64,000 nucleotides of DNA from Pestalotiopsis fici W106-1 (GCF_000516985.1 NW_006917096.1:3519606-3583605); one strand, 5' to 3'. Shown: positions 1 to 13,314, numbered from the stretch's first letter. Numbers and translations: made by a program. The notes: generated from the sequence alone by a model not told the origin.

Positions 1-1880
1 TACGTATAAATATACCCGTATAACGTAATAGTAAAAAACGGTTTTTTTTTTAATAAAAATTTTTATTGCTTATTAATTTTCCGGAAGGCTTTATATAATA
101 CCTAGCTATAAATAATATTATATAACGGGTTAAAAAAAATCGATAAATAGCCGTATTTATTACCGTATTTATATATACCGTAATTTAATAAATTAATTAA
201 ATAATATATATTTAATAGCTTTTTAAGCCTCGAATAAATTTAAGGTAAATTTTTTTAAATATAATTTAATTAATATATAAATGCCTTTTATTCGTAAAAT
301 AACTATATTGCCAAAATAAATATATTAATTAACTTAAGCCTTAATAAGCTTTTTTTTTTAGTTATTTAACTAAATATTTTTAAAATATGTAACCTTATTA
401 AAATATTAAGGAAAATATTTGCGTTTAAAATCGGATAAGCGTTAATCGAATAATTTTTGTGTTAATAATTAAATAATTATATATTATAATTAATAAAATT
501 TATTCTAAGCTTTTATCCCTCCGGTTTAGCGTATAATTAAAAGTTAATAATATCGGAGGACTGCTTTATTTATATATTATAAATACAAAAAAAATATAAA
601 AATAAAAAATAAATAATAATAGCATTAATATATATTATATAACGGTTTATAAAAATAATCGAAGGAAAATAGGCACCGTATATTTTATATATAAACTTTA
701 ATCGGTCGATAGCTTAAAAATAATCTTTTTCGGTTTTGCCATTTATAAATACGAACCCGATATAAAAAGACTTTTAATAAATATTAACTTTAATTATATT
801 AAATAATAATATCTTATATTTATTAGTTTTATAAATATAATTAAATATTAAAACGTTTAAATAAGCCTAAAGGTATAATAAAAAATTTAAATAAATAAAA
901 AAAATAATTATAATACGGCTATTTTTATTAAATTAAATTCGATTCTAAAATCTTTTTATATTTAATTAATTAATAAACGCTTATATTATATTTTAACCGT
1001 TATAAATTACCTTTTTTGCTTTAGCAATAATATTATATATATTTTATTAAATAGCTATTATATTATATATTTAGCGTATATAAATTTTAATTTTTTTTAA
1101 AAAAATACCCGTATTAGCAAAATTAATAATAGCTTTTTCTTTTTCCGCGGATAATTTTCGAAAAATTAAATAAATAATTAGGCTTAGGCTTAGCTTATAA
1201 TTATAAAAAATAAATCGGATATTAAAACGATATTTAAGCAATTAAGTTATATAATTAGGCGATTTTTTAGCTATTATAAAAAAAAAACAGCTAATTCCTC
1301 GTGAAATTATTTTGCGTTACCGCTCGGTCGATAGATTTAAAGGTTTTATACGACGATTATACGCATATATAATAATAAATTTACCCGTTTTTTTTATCGA
1401 CCGATCGACCGTAAACGCGTAGCCTTTTAAAGCTATTTATATATTAATAATATCGTATAACTTTTGCTTTAATGCGTATTCGGATTCGGAAAATAAATAA
1501 TTATTAGGAAATAAAGCTATTACGGTATTAATTATAAATACGCTTAATAAAATTATCCGTTAATAATTTTCTTATTAAATTTATAATTTAAATAAATTAC
1601 TCCGTTATAAACCGTGCGCAATTAAGCTGGCTATTAATATAAAAATTACCTATTCCGAAAATAAATTTTTTAGGCGGGAATTTTATATATTTTAATTATT
1701 ATATAATAATTATAATATTTGTAAAATAAATAAAATTTTATTATAAGCTTAATTTTTATTTATTATATATTATATATAAATTTAATATAATTATAAAAAT
1801 AAACGTAAAATATAACTATTATATAGCTATTTATTAAACCGGTTTAAATAATTTTATATATTAAAATGTATATTAAAAAT
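1..1880. repeat. AT-rich, RIP-saturated non-coding DNA
   Basis: The sequence is overwhelmingly A+T. CpA and TpG are very scarce while TpA is abundant and CpG survives, which is the footprint of RIP acting on CpA in filamentous ascomycetes. No open reading frame of gene size exists in any frame. I could not recognise a transposon family. The flank on the far side of the copia insertion (from 7963) has the same composition, so both may belong to one older repeat array into which the retrotransposon jumped. That link is inference. Confidence 0.8.
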
Positions 1881-2509
1881 TGTTCTAAGGTATGATTAGT
1901 GGATTATAAATTTAGGCACAGGGAAGCGTTTGTATGATTCGTAGAATCAGGCCGTAATAGTAGTTATAGGGCTATATAACTGATTTATTAAAGCTTAAGG
2001 AAAGAATAATTAATTACGGAGGAATAACTATTTTTTATACCTATAAAATTAACTAATAAAAATATTTTAGAATATATTACTAATAAATTAGATTTATAAT
2101 TAAGTTAATTAGTAATAAGGTTGATTTATAATCGAAGAAACTATCGAAATCTATGGATTTTTATAATATAGGTTACCTTATAACCCTGGGATTATTATGG
2201 CTAGGTGCATTAGCCACACTTAGTGGGGCTTAATCTAGTGAAACGTTCCACTGGATTCCAGTGGGTTCCAGTGGCCATAGTGGCCATAATAGTTAATTAT
2301 AATGACTTATTAATTATATAGCACTATAAATAGTGGCTATAAATGGTGCTATATTAATTATAAGTTAGTATAGGGTAAATTCTATTAATTTCCTATATAT
2401 CGTTATTTAACGATATCTCGATAGGTTTTATAGCTATTATAATGATATAATATGCGTTATAAAGCTAATTTTATGCATTATACGATATTGTATTAATATC
2501 CGTGTAATA
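1881..2509 (-). repeat. 3' LTR of the copia element
   Basis: This 629-bp copy aligns without a visible length change to 7329-7957 and differs mainly by transitions. Its outer TG is intact at 1881-1882. The terminal CAACA of the other copy reads TAATA here (2505-2509), so the end dinucleotide itself shows a C-to-T change. It is the 3' LTR because the coding remnants run on the minus strand. Confidence 0.92.
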
Positions 2510-2559
2510 TTCCCTTTATTAAATAGTATCGGTTAAATTTAATAATTTGATAAATTTTT

Positions 2560-5500
2560 AAAATTTATTTTTAGGAAGTGGCTTTATAAGGCTATTTATT
2601 AGTATATCGTTAGTTAAAATATATTTGATTCGAATATTTTTATTTTTAACCTTTTGCCGTATGTAAAAATACCGTATAGTAGTATATTTAATACGTTAGT
2701 AATATTCCGGATTATATATTAAATTTATGGTTTCCGTATTATTTTTTTTAATTAATACGGTATTTGTATTAATTCCGATTTCCGTAAAAAGATTTTTTAA
2801 TTATATTGCTTTACGGGTAGCCTGTTTTAGCCCGTTAAATTTAGCTTTGGTAATTAATAAAAAAATCGTAAATTGCCGTTTTGATTTTTAATTTATCGGC
2901 CCGTTATTTAAAATAAATAAATAACCGGACGTTAATTTACGGGTTTCGTAATTATTAGCAAAATCGGCATCGGAATAACCTATTAATCCGGGTTTTATTT
3001 TTCCGTTAAAGGTAATTCTAAGGTGGTAATAGGATTTTAAATAATTAAATACCCTTTTTACCCTTTTTATTATAGTTTTCGATAGGTTTTGTATATATTT
3101 AGCTAAATATGCTATAAGGTAAGCTAAATTAGGCCTAGTTTGGATTATAGCGTATATTAATCTATTTAATAAATGCTAATATAAGTGAATAAATTCCTTT
3201 AAAACCGGTTTTTCGTTATTTTTATTTTTTAACGTATATAATAATTTTAAGAATTTAGGGCTAAGTGGTATATTAGCCGGTTTTATATCGGAAAATCCGT
3301 TAATTTCCAGTAACCTTTTAAGGTAAATTGCCTGGTTTATACGAATTATTTTATTTTTTCGATTTTTTTTAATTTATATACCGAGAAAATAAAAAACTGG
3401 TCTTAGATTTTTTATTTCGAATTTTTTCGAAATATCCTGTTTTAATTGGTTGATTTTACGTAAATTAGGGCTAAAAATTAGGAAATTATTTACGTAAATT
3501 ATAATAAAAATATTAAATTTTTATTATAATAAGCTAATTCGTTTAAAATAAATGGATTAAATCCAAGCTTTTTCAGGCTGTTTTTCAGCGTAATTTGCTA
3601 TTGGCGTAGATTTTATTTAAGACCGTATAAGGCCTTTTTAAGCTGGATTACCTAGGAGTCGTCGTTTTTCTAACCGAAATTATTTAATTCCGGGTTTTCG
3701 GAAAAAAATTCGGATAATCCGTTTATAGGGGTAATATATATTTTTTCGTATAATTCCCCGTTTAGGAAAGCACCGATTATATCGATTTATTCGATTTCTT
3801 AATCGTAATAGGCTGCTAAAGCTAATAAAAGCCTTTAAGTAATGGATTTTATTCCCGTAGTAAACGTTTTAAAATAATCGATTTTATATTATTATTCGAA
3901 TTTATGTATAACTAATTTAGCTTTATATTTATCGATATTTCCGTTTTTATCGGTTTTCCTTTTAAATACCTATTTTACGGATAATAGGATTTTACCGGCT
4001 TTTTAGACTTTATTTCGATCGATAGCTTGAAAAGTCCTTTTTTAAATTAATTGCCGTAATTTAGCGTATATAGCCTAGTTCTATTTTTTTTAAGGCTTTT
4101 TAATACTTATTTTATTATTTTTGGTTCCGTATAGCTTGAATTTTTAATAATTGAATAATACGAGATATTGGCGAATAATTCGTCGTATTTAACGAATTTA
4201 TCTCGTTCGGAATCCGTAAGTTTCGGAAAAATTACCTTAATATTCGATTTATTCGGAATAATCGAAAAGGTATTATCAATATCCATAGATTCGGAATCCA
4301 TACTGGATCCATTCCCGGGTAAGTCCGGTCGATCGTTGATTATGGACTTATTCGTAATGGATCGAAGAATTCGATCGTTTCCGGGAGTTGGATTTAGTGG
4401 ATTTTGTGGATCCACCGTTTCCGGGACTTGTGATTGGATAAATTCACCGTCGGTGGAACTTTTATCCGGTGTTATTTCCTGATCCGGTAATTCCGAATCC
4501 GGTAATTCCGAATCTGGTAATTTCTCCCTTTTTTTTTCGATTTTTAGGTAATAATCGAATATGGGAGGTCCGTATAATTTATAATTTATACGGTCGATCG
4601 GGAAGATATATGTAATAGATTTTATTACCGTTATATCTAATTATTTTCCCGTTTTCGGTAATAACTCCGAATTTATTGGAGTTTTTACGGATTTTTTTCG
4701 GTTTATAAACTAAAACCGGTATTCCTAATGCATAAATTTAGGATAAATTAGGCTTATTATCCCGTTTTAGCCAGAAATAATCGTAAAATTCCTAGTAAAG
4801 GGTAAATGGACCGGATGCCGTAATAGTAAAATTTATTAAATAAACTATTGCTTTTATAACGAATTCTTAGAGGTTTTTCGGGAATTATAAATCGATAAAA
4901 ACCGTTTTAGTTTTTTCGATAATAATCTGGTTTGTACGTTCGGCTATACCGTTTTATTTTAATATATAAGGAGTTGTAGGTTCGAAAATAATCCTTTTTT
5001 CGGTTAAATAATTTTTTAATTTAACCGGGGAAAATTTTTTACCGTTATTTATGCGAATAATATTCGGATATTTTCCGAATTAGGTTTTATAATATTCGAT
5101 TTTATTTGTTACGATATCGAATATATCGGATTTTTTTTTAGAAAATTTAATTTCCCGAAATCCGGTTTTATTATCCGTAAAATTAGTTATATATTTATAA
5201 CCGGAGTAGCTAAAAGGGGTAATATAAATTGTATCGATATAAATACAATATAACGGTTTATTAGCTTTATTCGGATTCGTATGGGGTTGGTTTTGGGTAA
5301 ATTTACCTAAAATATAAAATTCGCAATTTAAATCCTTTTTTTTTAATTCCTTTTTAGGAATCCCCGTAGTTATTTTAGCTATTTTAGCTAAAATATCGTA
5401 GCTAAGGTAGCTAAATCGTTTATGCTATTTTTCCGTAGCTATAAAGAAATTCGAATAATTAGAAATTAATTCGATTTCCTCGAAATCCGTAGTTTTGTTA

Positions 5501-7300
5501 AATTTCGTATCCGAATTCGGTTCTAAGTAATTTAAACCGATTACACGGGCTTTTTTTATTATTTTTAGTGGATTTATAGCTAAATATACTATATCAGGCT
5601 TTAATTTATTAGCTAGGTGTAGGAAAAATTTACGTTTTTCTTAATTTAACGTAGCAAAAGGCCTGTTTTTAGAATTATATAATTTATTCCCGTTTATAAT
5701 ACCGCCTTTTTAGTAATATAATTAGCCGGATATAATATTTAGCGGAAATTCCGGTACGTAAAGCACGTTTAATAACGTTATTTTACGTATTTTCCGGTTA
5801 ATTTTAAAAAAAAGCGTAATATTTCTAATTCCTTTTAGAAATACTTTTCTACTATTTATAATAATCGGTGAAAAATCCGATTTTATAGTAAAATTATCGA
5901 ATAAATTCTTATTATTCGATATATGCTTTAAAAAACCCGTATTGTATAATTATTAGTTTTTGGGGAGGGTGGTTAATTTTTTTTTTTAAATTATTCGAAA
6001 TATTCGAAAAAGCATAAAACGATTCGTTTTCGTTTAAATTTTCGTTACGGGGTAAATTTCCCCGTTTTTTAGATTTTTAGTTCGTAGTAAATATAATCGA
6101 ATTTAAATTATTCGACTTATTCGAATTATTCGAATTATTAGAATTATTCGAATTATTAGAATTATTCGAATTATTCGATTTTTTCCCTTTATTCGATTTA
6201 TTCGAATTTTTCTTATTTCCGCTTTAGGTTCCCCGTTAATTCTAATTGGATCGGGGGAACCGGGATTTCTTATTATCCGTATAATAAAAATTTCCCATAG
6301 CCGTATCCGGATCCCGTCGGTTTTTATCTAAAATATCCGTAATTAACCCTTCGAGGGTAAATAGATTTATAAACCGTAAAGCATTACGTTAACGGTTAGC
6401 CCATATAAGGTAAGCTAATTAAAGGGCTGTAATAAAAATCGTTTTTTAATCGATATTATTAATTTTAGCCCTAACGCTTAAAAGCTTTAAAATATATTTT
6501 TTAAAAGTGGATATAAATTCGTTTAACGAATTATAATTTTCGAATTTTATAATATAAAATTCGAAATATAATTGTTAACGTAATACGGGTCCGGTGCCTT
6601 AATAGGCTAATTATAAAGTCGATAAAGCTTTATATAGATTTATTTTATCGAATATTAGATTTAACGGTTTTATTATTAAATTTTAACGAATTAAAAGTAA
6701 TGCTTGGGTTTTTTAAATATCGGTTATACCGTTATATATATCGGTAGTTTTAAAAAACCGATCGATTTTTAGCAGTTTAAAATATAATTGTAACGTAAAT
6801 TTCTATATATTCTAGTTTCCGGATCCGGAAAGTTTCTATTTCTCCGGCATTTAGCATCCGGCAATAATACGGATAAAATTATCTATTTTGCCGAATTTTT
6901 GCCGTTATAACGGTATAATTATCGTTAAAAACGGTAAAGGAATCGTTAAGAAAAATAAAAATAAAAAAAATTAATTCTTTTATTTTATCGATAAAGTATA
7001 TAAGGGGATTTAGGTGCTATAATATAATATAGTAGGTGCTATAGGGTGCTATAATAGATCGGCTATTATAGTAGGGATTAGTTATAAATGATTTTATAGC
7101 CGTTATATAGCTATAACGGGTAAAATTATTATAATTAGCCATTTAACTATAGTTTTCGATATAGTTACGGCTTATATAGGTTTATATAAAGGCTTATAAG
7201 AGATCGGCTATTATAACGGAGTTCCAGAGTTTACGTTAAATTAACTCGTTTGGGAGAGCGGTTATAATTTTCGATAATAAGTCCGGTATTTAATATAATC
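2560..7300 (-). pseudogene. Copia gag-pol polyprotein remnant
   Basis: Conceptual minus-strand translation still shows family landmarks. An integrase-type segment near 4984-4923 reads NGIAERTNQ, matching the copia QNGxAERxN motif and interrupted by a stop. The reverse transcriptase box at 3496-3481 reads YVNNF where active elements have YVDD. The RNase H motif GYSDADFANNYETR lies at 2980-2940. The longest surviving open stretch (4415-4107, about 100 codons) falls in the linker between integrase and reverse transcriptase. Many TAA/TAG codons and Asp-to-Asn type changes are what G-to-A/C-to-T mutation would produce. It is non-functional. Confidence 0.88.
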
Positions 7301-7328
7301 GATATTATACCGGACCGGGTTTATAATT

Positions 7329-7957
7329 TGTTTTAAGGTATGATTGGTGGATTATAAATTTAGGCACAGGGAAGCGTTCGTATAATTCGTAGAATTAGGC
7401 CGTAATAATAATTATAAGGCTATATAACTAATTTATTAAAGCTTAAGGAAAAAATAACTAATTACGAAAGAATAATTACCTTTTATACCTATAAAATTAA
7501 CTAATAAGAATATTTTGGAATATATTACTAATAAATTGGATTTATAATTAAATTAATTAGTAATAAGGTTGATTTATAATCGAAAAAACTATCGAAATCT
7601 ATGGATTTTTATAGTGTGGGTTACCTTATAACCCTAGGACTATTATGGCTAGGTGCACTGGCCACACTTAGTGGGGCTTAATCCAGTGGAACGTTCCACT
7701 GGATTCCAATGGGTTCCAGTGGCCATAATGGCCACAACAGTCAACTATAATAACTTATTGACTATATAGCATTATAAATAGTGGCTGTAAATAGTGCTAT
7801 ATTAATTATAAGTTAGTATAGGGTAAGTTCCACTGATTTCCTATATATCGTTATTTAACGATATCTCGATGGGTTTTATAACTATTATAACGATATGATA
7901 TGCGTTATAAAGCTAATTTTATGCATTATACGATGCTGTATTAACATCCGTGCAACA
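7329..7957 (-). repeat. 5' LTR of the copia element
   Basis: This is the better preserved of the two 629-bp LTRs. It begins TG at 7329 and ends CA at 7956-7957 on the plus strand, i.e. TG...CA on the element's own strand. It keeps more C and G than the 3' copy, for example in the repeats around TTCCACTGGATTCCA. It would have carried the promoter of the element; no specific promoter motif is claimed. Confidence 0.92.
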
Positions 7958-7962
7958 AAAAT

Positions 7963-10900
7963 TATTTTTTAGCTAAATAAAAAGCAGCGCTAAAATATTT
8001 TAGTAATTTTTATTTAAAAGGGTTTAAATTTTTAAAAAAATATAACGGCTATAAAAGGTTTTAAAACGATAATAAAATTAGCGGCGAATTTTTTTTATTA
8101 ATTCTACCGAAAACTTAATATAATTAAAATATATAAAGCCGAAAAAAATATCGCTAAAAAGCGTACGGAGTTATTTATATACCTTTTAAGCTTTATAAAT
8201 TTTATTTATAATTTAAAATCGGGTATAGTAAAATTTGCAATATACCTTTCGACGTATAACTTTTTTGCTAAAATAATAGGTTAAAATCTATTATTATATA
8301 ATTATTATATCCGATTTATAATATAGCCTTGCTTTTAGCTTTTAAATTAGCTATTATTTTAAGATATATACGTTTTTAAAAATCGATATTATAAAATAAG
8401 CATCGATTTAAAAAATATAAAAGGTTTATTTTTTATTTATTTAGCGGTAAAACTAATAAATTCTTAAATTAGGATACGCTAACTTTATTTATAACGCTAT
8501 TTATTATTTTAAATAAATTACCGCGTTAAAATACTAATAAATAGATTTTATCGTATAAATCAAAAAATACGCTTAGCTAACTAATTTTTTATTATTTATA
8601 AGCTCGATTAATAAAAAACTAAAAATATTTCTATATTAATATTATATAATTATTATATAACAATTAAAATATTTTTTTATATACCTTTATTATAAACTCT
8701 TAAATGCTATATATCGGGCAAATTTATGCCTCGAGCTATATATATAAAAAAATATTTTTTATAGTTTTTTCTATTATAATATTAATATAACGAATAATAA
8801 TCCGGTTTATAAGCAAAATTGCTATTAGCTTTTTTTGTAATTAAGTTATTCTAATTGCATCCAAGCTAAAAGAAGGAATCGCAATAATGCGGCGGCTAAT
8901 AATAAATATAGCTTTTGTTTGCTTATTAAATTTATCGATATTAAAAATCTTTTTATTATTTTTTTAATTATTTCGATAACTTAATATAAGCTAATTTTTA
9001 TTTTTATTTATAAATTTTTCGTTTATAGCGCGCGTATATATTTAATTAAAATATATATTATTATAAATTTTATAAAAATATTAATTAATATTTATAATTA
9101 TTATAATTATTATAAAATTTATTTTTTATTTTTAATATTTTGCTTTATTTTTATAAAAGCGGCCGTATATTTTTTATTAAATATATTTTAATTATTTTCG
9201 CGTTATTTTTTTTAATTGCGACGAATCTTTTATTATATAAATTTTATAATAAGCTTACGTTTTTTTTTAAGCGTTTAAAAATTTTAAATTTCGGGTTCGA
9301 GATTTAACCGCCTAAAAAATTCGAAAAAAGCTTTTTATCTGCTTTTCGTTTACCGCGTTTGCTAATTATAATATATTAATTTTAATTATTATATCGAGTA
9401 AAAATTTACGATCGGAAATTATCGCGTTAATATCGCTTAATTAAATATAATAAAATAACGGAATTTTAGCGTAAAAAGCTTTTAATTTAATAAAAAAATC
9501 GAAAAATAATAAAATAAAATTTATTATTTGCTTAAAATTATAATATAAAAATAGGAAAATTAAAAAATTTCCTAACGTAATAAATTTATTTAATTATTAA
9601 TTTATATTAAAATTATATAATAAAAAATAATAATTTTATTTTAATAAATTCGAAAAATTATTATTTAAATAATAATATATAAAATTTTTAATATTAATTT
9701 AAAATATAATTATTTTTAAAAATTATATTAAGCTTTTAATTAAAAAAAAAATAATCGGCCTTAAAATTTTTATTTTTAAATAATTTTAATTATTATATTA
9801 TAAAGCAAACGTCCTTCCGTATTATTATTTTTAATATTTATATTTCTGCGAATTTTAGCCTAAATTAATCGAAAAAAACGCTAATTAATTATATTTTTAT
9901 TACGTTATTTAATATATTAAAATCTAACGAAAAAATATAATAATTTCGATAATTATAGCTAATTTAAGCATTTAGCAATTAAATTAATATAACGTATATA
10001 AAAACTAAAAGCAAAATAGCTAATATTAGCGGTAAAAATATTAAAAAAGTAACGCTTATTAAAAGCGCAAAAAGGGTCGCTAAAGCTATTAAACGCGGTA
10101 TAACTATTAAAAAAAAAGTTATTAAAACCTTTAAAATAAAAATTAAGCTATAACGTTCTTAACGCTATAAACCTAGCAATATATATTAATATTTTTAATC
10201 GTTATATAATTATTATATACTAATTTAAAAATAGCTACTGCGCTTTAAAAAATTCGCCGGTTTTAAATTAATAAATTTTTCCTTATACCTAAGGCGCTAT
10301 TTTATAAATTAATACGAGAAATTGCTTTTAATAAAATAAATAATATATATTTTTAAATTATTATTTTTAATATATTTTAAAAAGCCGCTAAAAGCTAATT
10401 AATATAATTTTTTATACGTAAATAAATTATAATAATTATATTATTATTATATAGCTAATTTTTTTTAAATTTTTAACCTTATATATATTTATATAAAACG
10501 TATTATTTTATAAATTAAAGATATATAATTAATTTAGCATATTTTAATTAATAATAAAGGCTTTATATTAGCTTTATATTATAAAAATTTGGTTTTAGGA
10601 CGCGGTAAAATTGCTTAGGTAAACCGTTTAGCTTTAAGCAAAAAAAAAAAATACCCGCTAAAGCTAAATCTTTTACGCTTAAACGTCCCGTAAAACCTAT
10701 ATTAAATAATAAAACTAATAAATATAAAAACGGCAATTATAATAAAAACGAATAGCTTAATAATAATAAAAAGGCTAATAAATAAAGAATAATTATAAAA
10801 TTATTATATATATAATAGCGATAGGAATTTATACTTTTATTATAAGCTTTAGCGTTTCGTTTTTAATAGCTATAAATAATAATTATAAAATAATTATAAT

Positions 10901-11030
10901 ACGAAAAAAAAAAATTTGTAATACGCAAATAAATGCAATACGAAAATAATTATAATACGAAAATAATTATAATGCGAAAATGGTTTAAATTACTTTTATT
11001 TCTTTAATATTAGTGCAAGCCGCGCGCAGG
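7963..11030. repeat. AT-rich, RIP-saturated non-coding DNA with short tandem repeat
   Basis: Composition is the same as at 1-1880: extreme A+T, few CpA/TpG, no gene-sized ORF. No transposon family could be named. Near its right end two adjacent 17-bp units (10946-10962 and 10963-10979, unit ATAATTATAATACGAAA, one mismatch) form a short tandem repeat, with a related partial unit at about 10890-10907. The composition changes abruptly to normal at about 11,010-11,030. Confidence 0.78.
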
Positions 11031-11045
11031 GTATGCTTATATAAG

Positions 11046-11088
11046 ATCGACGGGTCCGTCGATATTAAATCGACGGGGCCCCGTCGAT
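11046..11088. repeat. Two adjacent GC-rich palindromes at the isochore boundary
   Basis: Positions 11046-11063 form an inverted repeat ATCGACGG-GT-CCGTCGAT. Positions 11069-11088 form a perfect 20-bp palindrome built on the same ATCGACGG arm with a GGGGCCCC centre. They lie immediately right of the AT-rich block. They could be a remnant of transposon ends, a transcription-factor site or a hairpin. Nothing in the sequence decides this. Confidence 0.7.
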
Positions 11089-13314
11089 GTATTAGGAGCC
11101 AATGTCTAGCTGCCAAAGATCTGACCTAACGCAACGGGTCCTCAATAAACAGGTACTTGCGATTTCACCTGTAAACAAGGCATTAAACGCCGACCAAAGT
11201 GAGGCTGCCTAAGGACGTATCGTGGTAGAATATTCATTCAAGCCTTCGCCTCCTGCTTCCAGGTCCGAACTTGGTGGTGGATTCTGGCTGGGACGGAGTA
11301 TAGGTCCATAATGCCGAATGTCTACCGATAGAGATCTGAATCGACTGTACGACAATAGTATCATGCTCAGCTCACAAGTCTGATACGTGTTCGTCTTGTA
11401 GTATTACCGGAATGAGATATGGCTCAAGCAGACGCACATATCTTACGACGGGGCGGGCGGGTGAGTGGAGTCCGAGCAGCTGTTGGGAGCGCACCAAGGA
11501 AATGCCGTTGCATACGATGGCTTTGGGGATAATTCGGCGTTCTTCTGCTGCAGCGTTCCGTCCACGCGACCATCATCGACTCAGCGCTGATAGTATCATG
11601 GGCTAGGAGGCTTGTTCCTTTCCGGGGTAATGATAGCCAGACAGCTCTACACTAGGGCAGCAAATTGCCAAACATTCCCAGATAAAGTAGAAAGGGCAAC
11701 CGCAAGTCATGGAGACCAAAGTATGCCGCGGTTGCAATGCAATGAACACCAGCTGGTGCTTCATACCGGGCTTACACGGAAATGCGAGTCAAATGCACCT
11801 GGCCGACTCACGAACCATTCTCTTTATCGCCCTCATGTCGATGCTCACAATGACATGAGGTATGAGAGAGTTGGTATGCGCATCCGCACAGCCTTTGCCT
11901 TCGGCATCTCTGGGAACTCACCGATGCCCATTCTTGCCAACGTCGGCAGAGCCGGAGGAAGAGGTCCTTCCAGTGCTCTCCTCCGTGTTCGCATCTCCAT
12001 GGGGTGTGGATCATCGAAAACGTCAGTCGCCCCAGAGTTTCTGAGCAGTGATCACCGCGGCCGTGACAATGAATGAGCGGCCATTTGGGTGCAGAGCAGA
12101 TGCACATCATCCAGATCAACTTTGATCTTGAACGGAACGAAACATGGCCGCGGTGCTCGTGATACTGCGTTTCACATTCTTTTGAGATGAAGGTAGGTTG
12201 GCGAGGTTGACCAAGACAAGACGAGCTAATAAGAGTCGGGTCGTGTGGCCGAGCGCTTACACGGCGCCCGCTGACTACATACTACCTAATCTACAGGCTT
12301 AGATACCAGACTCAGCCGTAGAATACATGCGCTGTGATGCGCTGGATAGATATTGCTGCTGCGACATGGGTTCCCCGCAATCCGCCTCGATGACGCTCCT
12401 CTGTTCTCTTCGAATCGATTCCGGACCTGGAAGACGGCCGACGAACGAAACACTTGCTTGACAAGACATGCTGCAGCGTTCTTTTGAAAGCCGGCGCAAG
12501 GACAAGAAGCACAAGAATGAGATACCCGACACTGCTGATGCGGTCTCAACCTGAAGGCAGAAGGCTATGTTTCTTCCAAGGTCACGCAAACGTTGGCGCG
12601 CGCGCGGGGGCTATATTGTTGCTGTAGTACAGGCGGCTGGCGCGAAATCAATCAGTGGCCACTAAAACCATGTCGGTTCCAGTTGCCACCATGAAAGAGT
12701 CCACATTATCGCAAAGTCAACAGTTCAAAGAGACTTTCAAAGAGAAGACTCAAAGAAGCAAATTGCAATGGCGTTCCCATCGCTCTGAGATGAACTGCTC
12801 AATTGGGATCACCGAGGTAAGTCCCTCCAGGCGGAAGTATCTGTAGTCGATTTCGGGAGCCGGAGCTATCGGGGCTAGACTTGGTTATTGTACCAGCCCA
12901 GCCTGGGCTTGCAAGATCACCTGCGGTAGCTAATCCGCGGGAGATCTTGCTCGAGAAGATATCAGATTTTTTTTCTTAATGTTATAAAGTTTGAAGGGGC
13001 TCTCGGTTTTATCATGTCTCTGAAGTGAATGCGAATACCCTGTGCTTGGTGCTTGGCAAGATGCAACACGTTTCAACCATTAGCCTGGGTTTCGTCTGGG
13101 TGGATCACGAGCTTCAGACTGCTCGGCACAACAGGACAGCATGAACAACAAAATGGGCGTTGATCCCGGTACGAATTCAAAGAAAATCGAAAGAGAAGAT
13201 CTCTGGAGCTTTGGAGAATTTTGGAGATACGCTGGTTCGCGTCCTATCGAGATCTCGCCTGTTGCTTTGCTGGTCTTTGCGCTGCGCGCCCCATCGTCTG
13301 TCACTATCGCAATC
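11089..13314. other. Gene-free stretch of normal composition
   Basis: No gene is supported in this 2.2 kb. The small open frames at 11.4-12.1 kb and 12.3-12.6 kb overlap one another on both strands, lack recognisable motifs and lack convincing splice structure. A short GC alternating run occurs near 12597-12605. The last few hundred bases presumably include the promoter of the PEBP-like gene. Confidence 0.5.

Larger units (their letters stand above)
1881..7957 (-). mobile_element. Degenerate Ty1/copia LTR retrotransposon, complete structure
   Basis: The element is 6077 bp and bounded by two 629-bp direct repeats. It is flanked on both sides by the same 5 bp, AAAAT (1876-1880 and 7958-7962), as expected of a target-site duplication. 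On the minus strand the LTR starts TGTTGCACGGATG. A polypurine tract AATAAAGGGAA (2520-2510) abuts the downstream LTR, and a primer-site candidate lies 2 nt inside the upstream LTR (7326-7315). Integrase remnants lie 5' of reverse transcriptase, and RNase H is last, which is the copia order and not the gypsy order. All coding frames are riddled with stops. The changes between the LTRs are mostly C/T and G/A transitions, consistent with RIP. The element cannot encode functional proteins. Confidence 0.93.

Noticed and set aside
4168..4482. Plus-strand 104-codon ORF within the retrotransposon
   Set aside because: It is the complement of the surviving minus-strand copia linker region and has no independent features.
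11412..12589. Overlapping ORFs on both strands at the edge of the AT-rich block
   Set aside because: Several frames are open over the same bases, there are no domain-like motifs, and no splice sites join them. Treated as chance.
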